Origin: Flavobacteriales bacterium UBA4422
GTDB lineage: Bacteria; Bacteroidota; Bacteroidia; Flavobacteriales_G; Salibacteraceae
NCBI GenBank assembly: GCA_002389645.1
Contig: DGQE01000003.1
Coordinates: 1 to 37,607 of the forward strand
Length of the DNA stretch: 37,607 nt
Direction: 5' to 3'
Both the position numbers and the translations under genes were made by a program. The notes beneath the pieces were generated by a model. It was not told the origin of the DNA, searched no databases, and was given only the letters and a program-made list of their open reading frames with translations. Shown here piece after piece: positions 15,958 to 25,381 of this stretch (positions within the stretch are counted from its first letter, which is position 1; each line of letters starts with the position of its first letter).

Positions 15958-18900
15958 ATGTATTTAATATTCGACACCGAGACTACTGGTAAAATTGAAA
16001 ACTGGAAAGCTGAAGTCACTGAAATTGATTCGTTTCCGCGAGTAGTTCAGCTAGCTTGGCAACTTCATGATTACAAAGGAGAGCTCATTGAAGTCAAGAA
16101 TTACATCATAAAACCAGATGGGTATACGATTCCATTCAATGCTGAAAAAATTCATGGTATAAGCACTGAACGAGCAGAGAAGCTCGGTATGCCTATTGAA
16201 TTTGTCATGGATGAATTCAAAAAGGCATTAGAAGAAACAGATTTTGCTGTAGGTCACAACATTGAATTCGACATGAAAGTGATGGGCGCAGAATACACCC
16301 GTGCTGAACGAGATGATGGATTGATGAAGAAGAAAACGCTTGATACTATGAAGTCGAGCACCAACTTCTGTCAGCTTCCTGGAGGTCGAGGAAAAAGCTT
16401 CAAGTTCCCTACCCTTTCTGAACTCAATGAAAAACTCTTTGGTGAAAAAATAGATAATGCACACAACGCCTCTGCAGACGTTGAGGCAACCGCCCGTTGT
16501 TTTTTAGAGCTTATCAGAATTGGCGTATTCACTGCTAAGGACCTACATTCAAACGATGAGTATCTTAAGCTTTTTAAGGAAACCAATAAGAAGCCGTTTC
16601 AGCTTATCGGGCTGAATATTGAGCCATACGCGCCTGAAGATTTAGCAACCAAAACAGAGGAAACGTCTGAAGACCAACCCTCAAAAGTTGAACTAAAAGA
16701 GAATAAAAGCCTACTCAAGGAATATCCATTTGTTCACCTCCATAACCATACGCAGTTTTCCATTCTGCAATCAACTTCTGATGTAAAGTCTATCGTTCGA
16801 CAAGCGGCAGCATTTGAAATGCCAGCCATCGCCATCACTGACTTCGGTAACATGATGGGTGTTTTTCACTTCGTTAAGGAGTGTGAAATGAATGGCATCA
16901 AAGCGATTGTTGGTTGTGAATTCTTTGTTGCCGAAGAACATACCAAGCATCAATTTACGAAAGACGCTCCTGACAAGCGTTTCAGACAAGTGCTTATCGC
17001 CAAAAATGAAAACGGATATCACAACCTTTCAAAACTATGCTCTGTAGGTTTCATCGATGGATTCTATGCTGGTTTACCTCGAATTGGAAGAGAATCGATT
17101 GAATCATTCAGAGAAGACCTGATTTGCACTACAGGTGGTATTGGAAGTGAAATACCTAACCTGATTCTGAACATTGGTGAAAAGCAAGCAGAAGAAGCAT
17201 TCGTTTATTGGCATAAGCTTTTTGGTGAGGATTTCTACGTTCAACTTATGCGTCACGGATTAGAGGAAGAAAGACGCGTTAACGAAGTTTTTTTGCGATT
17301 CTGTAAAAAATACAACGTAAAGTATTTTGCCGCCAACGATGTATTTTATCAAAAGAAGGAAGATGCGAATGCACATGATATTCTTCTATGTGTGAAAGAC
17401 GGTGTGCAGCAAGACATGCCTATTGGCTATGGTCGTGGTTTTCGATATGGAATGCCTAATCAGGAATTCTATTTCAAAAGTGGCGATGAAATGAAGGAAT
17501 TGTTTAAGGATTTGCCCGAAGCAATCATTACCATTTCTGAGATCGTTGACAAAGTTGAAGAGTTCAAATTAGGACGAGACATCCTCCTTCCCAAGTTTGA
17601 AATCCCACAGGACTTTGACGGTGAAAATGAGTTTTTAGCGCATCTCACTTATGAAGGCGCCAAGAAGAAGTATGGAGAGATTACCCCTGAAATTAAAGAG
17701 CGGCTTGACTTTGAATTAGGCGTGATCAAAGACATGGGCTTCCCAGGTTACTTCTTGATTGTTCAAGACTTTACCACCGAAGCGCGTAAAAGAGACGTTT
17801 GGGTTGGACCTGGCCGAGGATCTGCTGCAGGATCAGCAGTAGCTTATTCAGTAGGAATTACCAATATCGACCCGATAAAGTACAAATTACTCTTCGAACG
17901 TTTCTTGAATCCAGAGCGGGTGTCAATGCCCGATATCGATATTGACTTCGATGACGAAGGACGCGATAAAATCATTGATTATGTCGTGAACAAATACGGC
18001 CAAACACAAGTGGCTCAGATCATAACATACGGAACCATGGCAGCTAAGTCAAGCATTCGTGACGTAGCCCGTGTAATGGATCTTCCTCTCTCCGATGCCG
18101 ACCGCATTTCGAAACTAGTTCCCGATCTCAAAAAGTTCAAACACATCTTTGGTCGAACAGCTGATGAACTCAAAAAAGACTTCAATGGAGATGACCTTAC
18201 CAATGTACAGCAGCTTATTCAAATAAGTGAGCAAGAAAATGAGGAAGGAAGAATACTGAATCAAGCTAGAAAGCTTGAAGGATCAGTAAGAAATACTGGT
18301 ATCCACGCATGTGGTGTAATCATTACACCTGAAGATATTCGTGAATTCATCCCTGTTGCCACTGCAAAAGATTCAGATTTACTGGTTACCCAGTTCGATA
18401 ATAGTGTTGTGGAAAGTGCTGGTCTGCTCAAGATGGACTTCTTGGGTTTAAAAACCTTGACTATCATGAAAGATGCCATCAAGCTCGTAAAACAGCGCCA
18501 TGGTATTGATATCAATCCAGATGAAATTCCACTGGATGATGAGAAGACATTCGAATTATATCAAAAAGGTGAAACCAACGGTACGTTCCAATTTGAATCG
18601 GTTGGAATGCAGAAGAACTTGCGCCTTCTCAAGCCTACACACATTGAAGATTTGATCGCAATGAACGCTTTGTACCGTCCCGGTCCGTTGCAGTTCATCG
18701 ACACCTTTATTAAGAGAAAGCAAGGGACAGAAGAGGTTGAGTATCCTCATGAAAAGCTAGAGCCGATCTTAAAAGACACTTATGGCATCATGGTCTACCA
18801 AGAGCAGATCATGCAAACCGCACAGATATTAGCCGGCTACTCACTAGGAGCTGCGGATATTCTGAGACGCGCCATGGGTAAGAAGAAAATGGACGTGATG

Positions 18901-20256
18901 GAACAGCAGCGCGTCATTTTTAGAGACGGCTGTAAAGAACACAACGACATTGAAGCCGAAAAAGCAGATCAAATCTTCGATGTGATGATGAAGTTTGCGG
19001 AATATGGATTTAATAGATCGCATTCTGCAGCTTATTCGTTTGTTGCGTTTCAGACTGCCTACCTGAAAGCAAATTATCCAGCTGAATACATGGCTTCTGT
19101 GCTTACACACAATATGAACGATATTAAGAAGGTGACCTTCTTTATGGAAGAATGTAAGAGAATGGGCATTCCTGTTTTGGGTCCAGACGTCAATGAAAGT
19201 GAATACAAGTTCAGCGTTAACAATAACGAAGAGATTCGTTTTGGAATGGGCGCCATTAAGGGAGTTGGCGGAAATGCTGTTGAATCAATTGTTGCTGAAC
19301 GAAAAGAGCGAGGACATTTCAATTCTATCTTCCACTTCGCGTCACGCCTTGATTTAAGAACTGTCAACAAAAAGAACTTTGAAGGCTTAGCTGTCGCTGG
19401 ATCCTTTGATTCTTTTCCTGGAATTCATAGAGCTCAGTATTTTCATGAAGATGATAAAGGTCAAACAGTGATTGAACTAGCCATCAAATATGGTAATGCG
19501 ATTCAAGAAGCTGAAAACTCTTCACAAGCATCTTTATTTGGAGAATCAGATGAAGCAGAGATTCCAGAACCTTCCATTCCACCTGCTCCAGAATGGAGGA
19601 CTTTGCAACTACTCAACAGAGAGAAAGAAGTTGTGGGGGTTTATATTTCAGGTCATCCTTTAGACGATTTCCAATTTGAGATGGAACAGTTCGCAAATGC
19701 AAACACATCTATTCTCGAAGACCTTGAAGGCATAAGGCAGCGAAAAGAAACGAGAGTTGCAGGAATCATTACAAGCGCCACTCACCTTACAAGTAAAACT
19801 GGATCTCCTTATGGTCGTTTTGTTTTGGAAGACTATCATGGATCTCACGAAATTGTTCTCTTTAAAGATGACTACATCAAATTCAAAAGCTACTTAACCG
19901 AAGATTGGTTTGTGCTTGTGCATTTCGCCATTGGCGGTTGGTATAGCAAGCGCGATCAAAAAGAAGTATTGCGATTAAATGTTAAAAAGATCGACCTTTT
20001 GTCAGACTTGCGAGAAAAGCTCGTCAAACAAATAAACATTGACGTGTTACTGCAAAATATCAACGAACCGATGATTTCTCGAATTAGAACTTTATGCACC
20101 AAGCACAAGGGTAGCATTCCAATTCAAGTTAATGTGCACGATCAAGATACTATTCTTGAGATGCCCAGCAGATCCTTGCGAGTAAATATGACGCGTGAGA
20201 TGACAGAAGAGCTTGAACAGTTAGAAAATCTATCATGGAGCATAAAAAAGACCTGA
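15958..20256 (+). CDS. dnaE: DNA polymerase III alpha subunit with fused N-terminal proofreading exonuclease
   Basis: A 1432-residue replicative polymerase. The N-terminal DnaQ-like exonuclease (about 1-190) keeps all three motifs: FDTETTG with Asp6 and Glu8, GHNIEFDMKV with Asp105, and HNASADVEAT with His169 and Asp174. It should therefore proofread. A PHP domain begins near 256 (FVHLHNHTQFSIL). The polymerase active site is PDIDIDFDDEGRDKI, with Asp659 and Asp661 matching the E. coli pair. The (HhH)2 and OB regions follow, and the OB part (VAGIITSATH onward) lies near 1260. Fusion of exonuclease and alpha subunit is usual in Bacteroidota and marks the phylum. trxA lies 88 bases downstream. 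Confidence 0.96.
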   Translation: MYLIFDTETTGKIENWKAEVTEIDSFPRVVQLAWQLHDYKGELIEVKNYIIKPDGYTIPFNAEKIHGISTERAEKLGMPIEFVMDEFKKALEETDFAVGHNIEFDMKVMGAEYTRAERDDGLMKKKTLDTMKSSTNFCQLPGGRGKSFKFPTLSELNEKLFGEKIDNAHNASADVEATARCFLELIRIGVFTAKDLHSNDEYLKLFKETNKKPFQLIGLNIEPYAPEDLATKTEETSEDQPSKVELKENKSLLKEYPFVHLHNHTQFSILQSTSDVKSIVRQAAAFEMPAIAITDFGNMMGVFHFVKECEMNGIKAIVGCEFFVAEEHTKHQFTKDAPDKRFRQVLIAKNENGYHNLSKLCSVGFIDGFYAGLPRIGRESIESFREDLICTTGGIGSEIPNLILNIGEKQAEEAFVYWHKLFGEDFYVQLMRHGLEEERRVNEVFLRFCKKYNVKYFAANDVFYQKKEDANAHDILLCVKDGVQQDMPIGYGRGFRYGMPNQEFYFKSGDEMKELFKDLPEAIITISEIVDKVEEFKLGRDILLPKFEIPQDFDGENEFLAHLTYEGAKKKYGEITPEIKERLDFELGVIKDMGFPGYFLIVQDFTTEARKRDVWVGPGRGSAAGSAVAYSVGITNIDPIKYKLLFERFLNPERVSMPDIDIDFDDEGRDKIIDYVVNKYGQTQVAQIITYGTMAAKSSIRDVARVMDLPLSDADRISKLVPDLKKFKHIFGRTADELKKDFNGDDLTNVQQLIQISEQENEEGRILNQARKLEGSVRNTGIHACGVIITPEDIREFIPVATAKDSDLLVTQFDNSVVESAGLLKMDFLGLKTLTIMKDAIKLVKQRHGIDINPDEIPLDDEKTFELYQKGETNGTFQFESVGMQKNLRLLKPTHIEDLIAMNALYRPGPLQFIDTFIKRKQGTEEVEYPHEKLEPILKDTYGIMVYQEQIMQTAQILAGYSLGAADILRRAMGKKKMDVMEQQRVIFRDGCKEHNDIEAEKADQIFDVMMKFAEYGFNRSHSAAYSFVAFQTAYLKANYPAEYMASVLTHNMNDIKKVTFFMEECKRMGIPVLGPDVNESEYKFSVNNNEEIRFGMGAIKGVGGNAVESIVAERKERGHFNSIFHFASRLDLRTVNKKNFEGLAVAGSFDSFPGIHRAQYFHEDDKGQTVIELAIKYGNAIQEAENSSQASLFGESDEAEIPEPSIPPAPEWRTLQLLNREKEVVGVYISGHPLDDFQFEMEQFANANTSILEDLEGIRQRKETRVAGIITSATHLTSKTGSPYGRFVLEDYHGSHEIVLFKDDYIKFKSYLTEDWFVLVHFAIGGWYSKRDQKEVLRLNVKKIDLLSDLREKLVKQINIDVLLQNINEPMISRIRTLCTKHKGSIPIQVNVHDQDTILEMPSRSLRVNMTREMTEELEQLENLSWSIKKT

Positions 20257-20344
20257 CATATTGTCCAAAATGAACAAATGGCGAAACAATTGATTCAATA
20301 ACTTCGTTGAACGAAAGAATAAATAACTCTTATACAATCATAAA

Positions 20345-20662
20345 ATGACATTAGAATTCACAGACGACAACTTCGAAGTAGAAGCGTTAAATTCAGATAA
20401 ACCTGTAATGGTCGACTTTTGGGCCGAATGGTGTGGCCCTTGCCGCATGGTTGGTCCAATCGTTGAAGAAGTAGCCAAAGAATATGGCGATAAAGCATTA
20501 GTTGGTAAATTGAATGTAGACAACAACCCAGGAGTTGCTCAGAAATACGGCATTAGAAGTATTCCAACGATCCTTTTCTTCAAGAATGGAGAAATTGTTG
20601 ATCGTCAAGTAGGTGCAGTGCCAAAGGCTGCATTGGTAAAGAAGCTGGAAGCACATATGTAA
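20345..20662 (+). CDS. trxA: Thioredoxin
   Basis: A 105-residue cytoplasmic thioredoxin. The redox site is WAEWCGPCRM with Cys30 and Cys33, and the cis-proline motif is SIPTILFF. There is no signal peptide, so it acts in the cytosol as a general disulfide reductant fed by thioredoxin reductase. It follows dnaE on the same strand at 88 bases and is closed by a strong terminator. Confidence 0.95.
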   Translation: MTLEFTDDNFEVEALNSDKPVMVDFWAEWCGPCRMVGPIVEEVAKEYGDKALVGKLNVDNNPGVAQKYGIRSIPTILFFKNGEIVDRQVGAVPKAALVKKLEAHM

Positions 20663-20687
20663 TTACGGCAACCTAACTAAACGGTTG

Positions 20688-20721
20688 AAAAGCCTCTCCG
20701 GAAACGTGAGAGGCTTTTTTT
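20688..20721. terminator. Rho-independent terminator after trxA
   Basis: AGCCTCTC (20691-20698) pairs with GAGAGGCT (20708-20715) across a nine-base loop, preceded by an A-run and followed by a T-run. It ends trxA and could also serve the convergent broken gene. Confidence 0.88.
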
Positions 20722-20752
20722 ATGCTTTTATTAAAAAAGAGCTGCTTGATGA

Positions 20753-21274
20753 TTATTTCCCAAACAAATCAAAGTATAATCCAGTTCCAATGGTTGGTGT
20801 GGCAACCAAATTATTAGGGTCATTTATATTCCTAAATCCATAACCAATTAATAATTGCCACATCGCAAAGTCAACCAACGTCACATCTAATTCTAACCCT
20901 AATCCAGAATGGATAAAATAATCCCCTGAATTGGAATTCAAGGAAATATTACTTGCACAACCAGAAACAAACAACGCAACATCCAAATACTCTCGCTTCC
21001 TCAATGTATATGAAGGGGTAATGCCTACCGTTACAACTTCTTGATTATTTGTATAAAGCGGGAAAGTCGTAACCATAATGCCGAGTTTGTTTTCTGTGTG
21101 TTTAGCAGAAAAGCCCATGGATGTAGTCATTCCTGCATGGCCGCCAAGCCAAAGCTGCCTATCCTTATCCTTCTTGGCTTTATAAGTAATAGCCGTATTT
21201 TATGCTGTTGTATCCAAAGTAAACAGCAGGAAAATCAGCGCAGAAATGATCAATTTAAATGAGTTAGGCATCAT
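20753..21274 (-). pseudogene. Exported beta-barrel-like protein gene interrupted by an in-frame stop
   Basis: Read from the ATG at 21274, the frame gives a 24-residue signal peptide (MMPNSFKLIISALIFLLF then TLDTTA). It then meets TAA at 21200-21202 and continues without another stop for 148 residues to 20753. The text after the stop (NTAITYKAKKDKDRQLWLGG) reads as the start of a mature exported protein. The rest has alternating beta strands and glycines typical of small outer-membrane barrels (GLGLELDV, TIGTGLYFDL at the end). A single CAA-to-TAA change would explain the stop and restore the usual Ala-Gln cleavage site. An internal ATG at 21130 could begin a 125-residue product, but without export signal. 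The function is unknown. Confidence 0.72.
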
Positions 21275-21425
21275 AGCAGTTGTCGTTGGTTAAAAAATAA
21301 GACGTGTATTCTATCAACCCTGTCTAACCAAATATAAAACTACCTCTCCATTTATAAAAAAACTCCTATCCTAATTCTCAGAATTGTTCATGATCAATTC
21401 GTGTTGTTTTCTGTAATATCGCACT

Positions 21426-22355
21426 ATGCCCATTGATCATTTTAGAGCTCAGAAATATGGACGATTAGAACTGCTAGCCAGACAAGCTGTTGAAGGATTC
21501 ATAACGGGTCTTCATAAAAGTCCATACCATGGATTTTCTGTAGAATTTGCTGAGCATAGAGCTTACAACACTGGCGAAAGCACTCGGCATATCGATTGGA
21601 AGTTATATGCACGAACAGATAAAATGTTCGTGAAACGATTTGAAGAAGAGACTAACTTGAGATGCCAAATCTGCATTGATCGTTCTGGCTCAATGTTCTA
21701 TCCCAAAGCAACGGATGAAATTCATTCCAATAAGATTGGCTTCTCTATACAAGCGACTGCATCATTAGTATACCTCATGCGCTCTCAAAGAGATGCTGTT
21801 GGCGTAACTCTATTCGGTGATGGCATAGAGTGGTCTACGCCAGCAAAAAGCAACTCAGCACATCACAATTATTTATTTCAAGAGCTCGAAAAAGAATTCA
21901 ACAAGCAAGAAGGTGCATCTGCCTCGAACATTGTTTCTTCATTGCACAAGATTGCTGAGATGATGCATAAGCGCTCATTGATTGTAATCTTCAGTGATTT
22001 CGTTGACAGTGTTTTCATCAATGACGAATCACAAACGGAGCTTTTTGAAGCATTGCAGCACCTTCGATACAACAAACATGAAGTAGTTTTATTTCATGTT
22101 TTTGACAAAAAAACAGAGCTCAATTTAGACTTGGAAAATCGACCTTACACCTTCGTTGATCTTGAGACAGGTGAGCAAGTAAAGGTTAACCCGAATGAGG
22201 TACGTGATCAATACAGCGCTTTACGCAATAAAAAAGTGGCTGACGTAAAACTCAGATGCCGGCAATTTGGCATCGATTGGGTTGAAACAGATATAGAAGA
22301 ACCTGTAGACAAAGTTCTTGAGAGATTCCTTGCCAAGCGCTATAGAATGAGCTGA
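21426..22355 (+). CDS. DUF58 domain protein (vWA-like)
   Basis: A 309-residue cytosolic protein. The DUF58 signature is STRHIDWKLYARTDKMFVKR (about 52-71). It is followed by a von Willebrand A-like fold with a metal-site-like DRSGS motif (Asp85, Ser87, Ser89), then VIFSDFVD. Such proteins usually sit beside a MoxR ATPase and Bat proteins, where they are thought to assist complex assembly or stress tolerance. No MoxR or Bat gene is adjacent here, so the partner must lie elsewhere. The gene abuts the convergent aroQ with no spacer base. The ATG follows TAATATCG by four bases. Confidence 0.87.
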   Translation: MPIDHFRAQKYGRLELLARQAVEGFITGLHKSPYHGFSVEFAEHRAYNTGESTRHIDWKLYARTDKMFVKRFEEETNLRCQICIDRSGSMFYPKATDEIHSNKIGFSIQATASLVYLMRSQRDAVGVTLFGDGIEWSTPAKSNSAHHNYLFQELEKEFNKQEGASASNIVSSLHKIAEMMHKRSLIVIFSDFVDSVFINDESQTELFEALQHLRYNKHEVVLFHVFDKKTELNLDLENRPYTFVDLETGEQVKVNPNEVRDQYSALRNKKVADVKLRCRQFGIDWVETDIEEPVDKVLERFLAKRYRMS

Positions 22356-22784
22356 TTATGCTTGATTCATCAATTTGAGAATACCCAATAAATAACTTTC
22401 CATCCCGAATCCAGCAATACTGCCTAAGGTATGCTTCCCGATATAGGAAACATGCCTGTAATCTTCACGTGCAAAAACATTGCTCATGTGAATCTCTACA
22501 ACTGGCTTTTCAATTGCAGCAACAGCATCACCAATAGCTACTGAAGTGTGCGTATATCCTCCAGCATTCAATAGTATTCCTTTAAGATCGGCTTCTTTGT
22601 CAAGTTGATGAAGTGTATTAATCAACTCGCCTTCTACATTTGACTGATAATAAATGAAGTCAATTTGTGGAAAACCCTGCTTCATATCCGCTACAAATTC
22701 TTCAAATGACTTTGAGCCATAAATGTCCTTTTCTCGCTTTCCAGTGAGGTTTAAGTTTGGACCGTTTACAATTGCGATTTTCAT
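22356..22784 (-). CDS. aroQ: Type II 3-dehydroquinate dehydratase
   Basis: A 142-residue enzyme that converts 3-dehydroquinate to 3-dehydroshikimate in the shikimate pathway. Motifs include NGPNLNLTGKRE, DIYG with the catalytic Tyr22, QSNVEGELIN, AGGYTHTSVAIGDA and EIHMSNVFAREDYR. The start at 22784 is chosen because the protein then begins MKIAIVNGPNLN, as the family does. A longer start at 22820 would add 12 unrelated residues. TACTATTG, resembling a -7 box, ends four bases before this ATG. The gene is divergent from xerD. Confidence 0.94.
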   Translation of the reverse strand: MKIAIVNGPNLNLTGKREKDIYGSKSFEEFVADMKQGFPQIDFIYYQSNVEGELINTLHQLDKEADLKGILLNAGGYTHTSVAIGDAVAAIEKPVVEIHMSNVFAREDYRHVSYIGKHTLGSIAGFGMESYLLGILKLMNQA

Positions 22785-22881
22785 AGAACAATAGTACGAA
22801 GTGCTATATGAACAGTGCACTCTGAAAAATGAAAACTTCCCTCCTATTTATTCACTAAAAAATAGTTGACCTTCACTACTA

Positions 22882-23799
22882 ATGTGGGAAACGTATAAAA
22901 AAGGGTTTAAGGCTTATTTAAGATTAGAACGATCACTATCTGAAAATAGCATTGTGGCCTATTTAGAAGACGTCAACAAGCTCACCAGTTATTTAGAATC
23001 AACAGGTAAAGCTATACCGCCAGAGCAAGTAACTACTAAAAACTTAGAGGCCTTCATTAAATGGATTGTTGAAATCGGTTTGGCGGCATATACCCAAGCC
23101 CGAATAATTAGTGGCATCAAAGCTTTCTACAAATATTTAGAACTGGAAGATGTCATTACCAAAGACCCTACTTCACTTCTCGAAGCTCCACGCTTAGGTC
23201 GCAAACTTCCTGACACATTGAATAACTCAGAAATTGAGTCAATGCTAGCGGCTATAGATAGAAGCAAGCCTGAAGGCGAACGAAACCGCTCTATCATCGA
23301 AACACTTTATGCCTGTGGTTTGCGTGTGAGTGAATTGATCAATCTGAAAATTAGTAACCTTTTTCTAAAGGAAGGCTTCATCCGAGTTATAGGTAAAGGG
23401 GATAAAGAACGTCTTGTTCCTATTCATGAAACAGCTGGAAAAAGCATAGATCTGTACATCAATGAAGTAAGAGTGCATATTCAACCAAAGCCAGGTCAAG
23501 AAGATTTTGTTTTCTTGAGTAAGCGTGGCAATAAACTAAGTCGTGTGATGATCTTTTATATCATAAGGGACTTAGCTGCTATAGCTGGTATTCAGAAAAC
23601 AATCAGCCCTCATACCATGCGGCATAGCTTTGCTACAGAGTTAGTAGAAAACGGAGCTGACCTGCGAGCTGTGCAAGAAATGCTTGGGCACTCATCCATC
23701 ACAACAACCGAAATCTACACACATTTAGATCGAAAGTTCTTACGCAAAACTATCATCGAGCATCACCCCATGTATAATGGAAAAATGAAGCAACGTTGA
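22882..23799 (+). CDS. xerD: Site-specific tyrosine recombinase XerD
   Basis: A 305-residue tyrosine recombinase of the Xer type. The N-terminal SAM-like core-binding domain (about 1-90) contains RSLSENSIVAYLEDV. The catalytic set is complete: Arg148 (CGLRVSEL), Lys172 (GKGDKERLVP), His244 and Arg247 (PHTMRHSFATEL), His270 (MLGHSSITTTEIYTH) and Tyr279. It should resolve chromosome dimers at dif together with XerC. The housekeeping context (beside aroQ) and absence of repeats or other mobile genes argue against an integron or transposon role. Its stop overlaps the TTG start of the next gene. Confidence 0.92.
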   Translation: MWETYKKGFKAYLRLERSLSENSIVAYLEDVNKLTSYLESTGKAIPPEQVTTKNLEAFIKWIVEIGLAAYTQARIISGIKAFYKYLELEDVITKDPTSLLEAPRLGRKLPDTLNNSEIESMLAAIDRSKPEGERNRSIIETLYACGLRVSELINLKISNLFLKEGFIRVIGKGDKERLVPIHETAGKSIDLYINEVRVHIQPKPGQEDFVFLSKRGNKLSRVMIFYIIRDLAAIAGIQKTISPHTMRHSFATELVENGADLRAVQEMLGHSSITTTEIYTHLDRKFLRKTIIEHHPMYNGKMKQR

Positions 23800-24293
23800 A
23801 AAAGCCATTAATAGTCATTTTGATTGCATGTTTATTGCACTCTTGCGCAGAACCAAGGGTAGAGTCGCAACCCTACGATGCCATGTTAGAATTGCTTTTA
23901 TCGCATTCAGTAAAGGAGATTACAATAGCAGGATCAGATGAAATCAATGATCCTATATTTCTAGATACTAGATCAATAGAGGAGTTCAACGTGTCTCACA
24001 TTAAAGAAGCAAAATTCATTGGCTACGAAACACTCAACTTTAAAGTCCTAGATAGTCTTCAAAAAGATGAGGAGATTATTGTCTATTGCTCGGTGGGATA
24101 CCGAAGTGAGATAGTATGTGAGAAGCTTTTAGAGCTCGGATTTACTAATGTTAGCAACCTTTATGGAGGTTTATTCGAATGGGTAAACCAAAGTAAACCG
24201 ATTGTTGATACAGAAGGTAATTTCACCAATCGAGTTCATGCCTATGACCAAGTCTGGGGGATATGGTTAAAAAAAGGAGATAAAGTGTATTAA
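23796..24293 (+). CDS. Rhodanese-domain lipoprotein
   Basis: A 165-residue protein. It starts on TTG, which overlaps the xerD stop (TTGA). The signal peptide MKKPLIVILIACLLHS leads to a lipobox cysteine at 17, so it should be lipid-anchored in the envelope. The rhodanese fold runs from FLDTRSIEEFNVSHI. The active loop is Cys98-Ser-Val-Gly-Tyr-Arg-Ser, and a GLFEWVNQ segment follows. It probably handles sulfur transfer or thiol redox outside the cytosol; the substrate is unknown. The overlap suggests translation coupled to xerD. Confidence 0.85.
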   Translation: MKKPLIVILIACLLHSCAEPRVESQPYDAMLELLLSHSVKEITIAGSDEINDPIFLDTRSIEEFNVSHIKEAKFIGYETLNFKVLDSLQKDEEIIVYCSVGYRSEIVCEKLLELGFTNVSNLYGGLFEWVNQSKPIVDTEGNFTNRVHAYDQVWGIWLKKGDKVY

Positions 24294-24336
24294 TCAGTAT
24301 GAGTCAATCTTAACTTTCAAAAAACTATTCCAATCA

Positions 24337-25005
24337 ATGATCTGGCTGTTAACATGTGAACATTACTCAAATGGACTTCCTCTAAAATATGCTGATACTT
24401 TTTTAAAAGCATTTGACGTACTCGAGAGCCACAGAGGGTATGATGTGCGTGTTGCGCCAATGTTTATTCGTCTTGAGCCTCTTTTTGATGAATCATATCA
24501 TTACAGGTATTCAAGGCTATTGATAGAGCCAAACCGTTCTTTGCACCACCGTCATCTCTTCTCTCCTTTCACCACTGATTTTTCCGCTGAGGCAAAGGCT
24601 GACCTTGTAAGCAACTACTATCAACCTTACCGAAGGCAAGTAGAGAAGTTTATTGAATCTTATATTGACCAAGGCGTCTTTCATGTGTCACTGCATTCTT
24701 TTACTCCAACGTTGGGAAACCAGAACAGAGAAACGCCAATAGGGATTCTATTTGACTCAAAACGACAGCAAGAAAAAGACCTGGCCGTTATTTGGAAAAG
24801 AATCATCAAAGAAGTTAGTCAAGAGCTAAAAGTGCGGTTCAATTATCCTTATCGCGGAGCTGCAGATGGATTTACTACTTATTTGAGAAAGTGTTTCCCT
24901 GAAAATTATATTGGTTTTGAGCTAGAAATAAGAAACGATGTCATTTTAAATATAAGGAATGATATCTTCCAAAGCTTAGCGAACTTGAGGGGTGTTTTAG
25001 AGTAA
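24337..25005 (+). CDS. N-formylglutamate amidohydrolase family protein
   Basis: A 222-residue soluble protein of the FGase-like metallohydrolase family. Matching segments are LTCEHYSNGLP near the start, LIEPNRSLHH (62-71), HVSLHSFTPTL, a NYPYRGAADGFTTYLRK segment and the closing GFELEIRND. The paired acid and histidine residues fit a zinc-dependent amidase. Whether the true substrate is N-formylglutamate is doubtful, as no histidine-degradation genes are nearby. Family members of this short type are common in Bacteroidota. Confidence 0.8.
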   Translation: MIWLLTCEHYSNGLPLKYADTFLKAFDVLESHRGYDVRVAPMFIRLEPLFDESYHYRYSRLLIEPNRSLHHRHLFSPFTTDFSAEAKADLVSNYYQPYRRQVEKFIESYIDQGVFHVSLHSFTPTLGNQNRETPIGILFDSKRQQEKDLAVIWKRIIKEVSQELKVRFNYPYRGAADGFTTYLRKCFPENYIGFELEIRNDVILNIRNDIFQSLANLRGVLE

Positions 25006-25015
25006 GAAGCTCCTC

Positions 25016-25381
25016 CTATTCCATCCTCTTTTTATTGCTTTCATCAGCAAAAAATGGTCTAAGCAGCGACTTAACCAGTGTGAGTATAAAGCTGAAGATT
25101 AGCGCCCACCAAAAATTGCGAACTGAGAAGCCAAGTACCATCCAATCTGCCAACAATATAATAATGGCATTAATCACCAATAGAAATAGTCCAAGCGTTA
25201 AAATGGTTGCTGGAATGGTGAATAGAATCAATAATGGCTTAACAAATTGATTTAAAATAGCCAAAGCCAATGCTACCAGAATAGCACTCAAAAAACCGTC
25301 TATTATCACACCTGGTAAAAGATATGATGCGATAATCGCTGCGAAAGCAGTAACAAGTAAACTGACTAAAAACTTATTCAT
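25016..25381 (-). CDS. Small four-helix membrane protein ('phage holin family IV', PF04020-like)
   Basis: A 121-residue integral membrane protein with four hydrophobic helices. Characteristic text is LNQFVKPLLILFTIPATILT (about 42-61), then the GLFLLVINAIIILLADW helix. This family is widespread in bacterial chromosomes and carries the 'holin' name by resemblance only; there is no lysis module here. The ATG at 25381 is chosen over 25390. Either start overlaps the 3' end of the upstream hairpin-protein gene, so it may be the last gene of cassette A. The opposite gene ends 10 bases away. Confidence 0.78.
   Translation of the reverse strand: MNKFLVSLLVTAFAAIIASYLLPGVIIDGFLSAILVALALAILNQFVKPLLILFTIPATILTLGLFLLVINAIIILLADWMVLGFSVRNFWWALIFSFILTLVKSLLRPFFADESNKKRME

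Noticed and set aside
22882..23799. Tyrosine recombinase as a sign of an integrated element
   Set aside because: All residues fit chromosomal XerD and the neighbours are housekeeping genes. There are no attachment repeats, phage or transfer genes.
25016..25381. 'Holin' family protein as part of a prophage lysis module
   Set aside because: The family is a general bacterial membrane family. No endolysin, spanin or structural phage gene is present.
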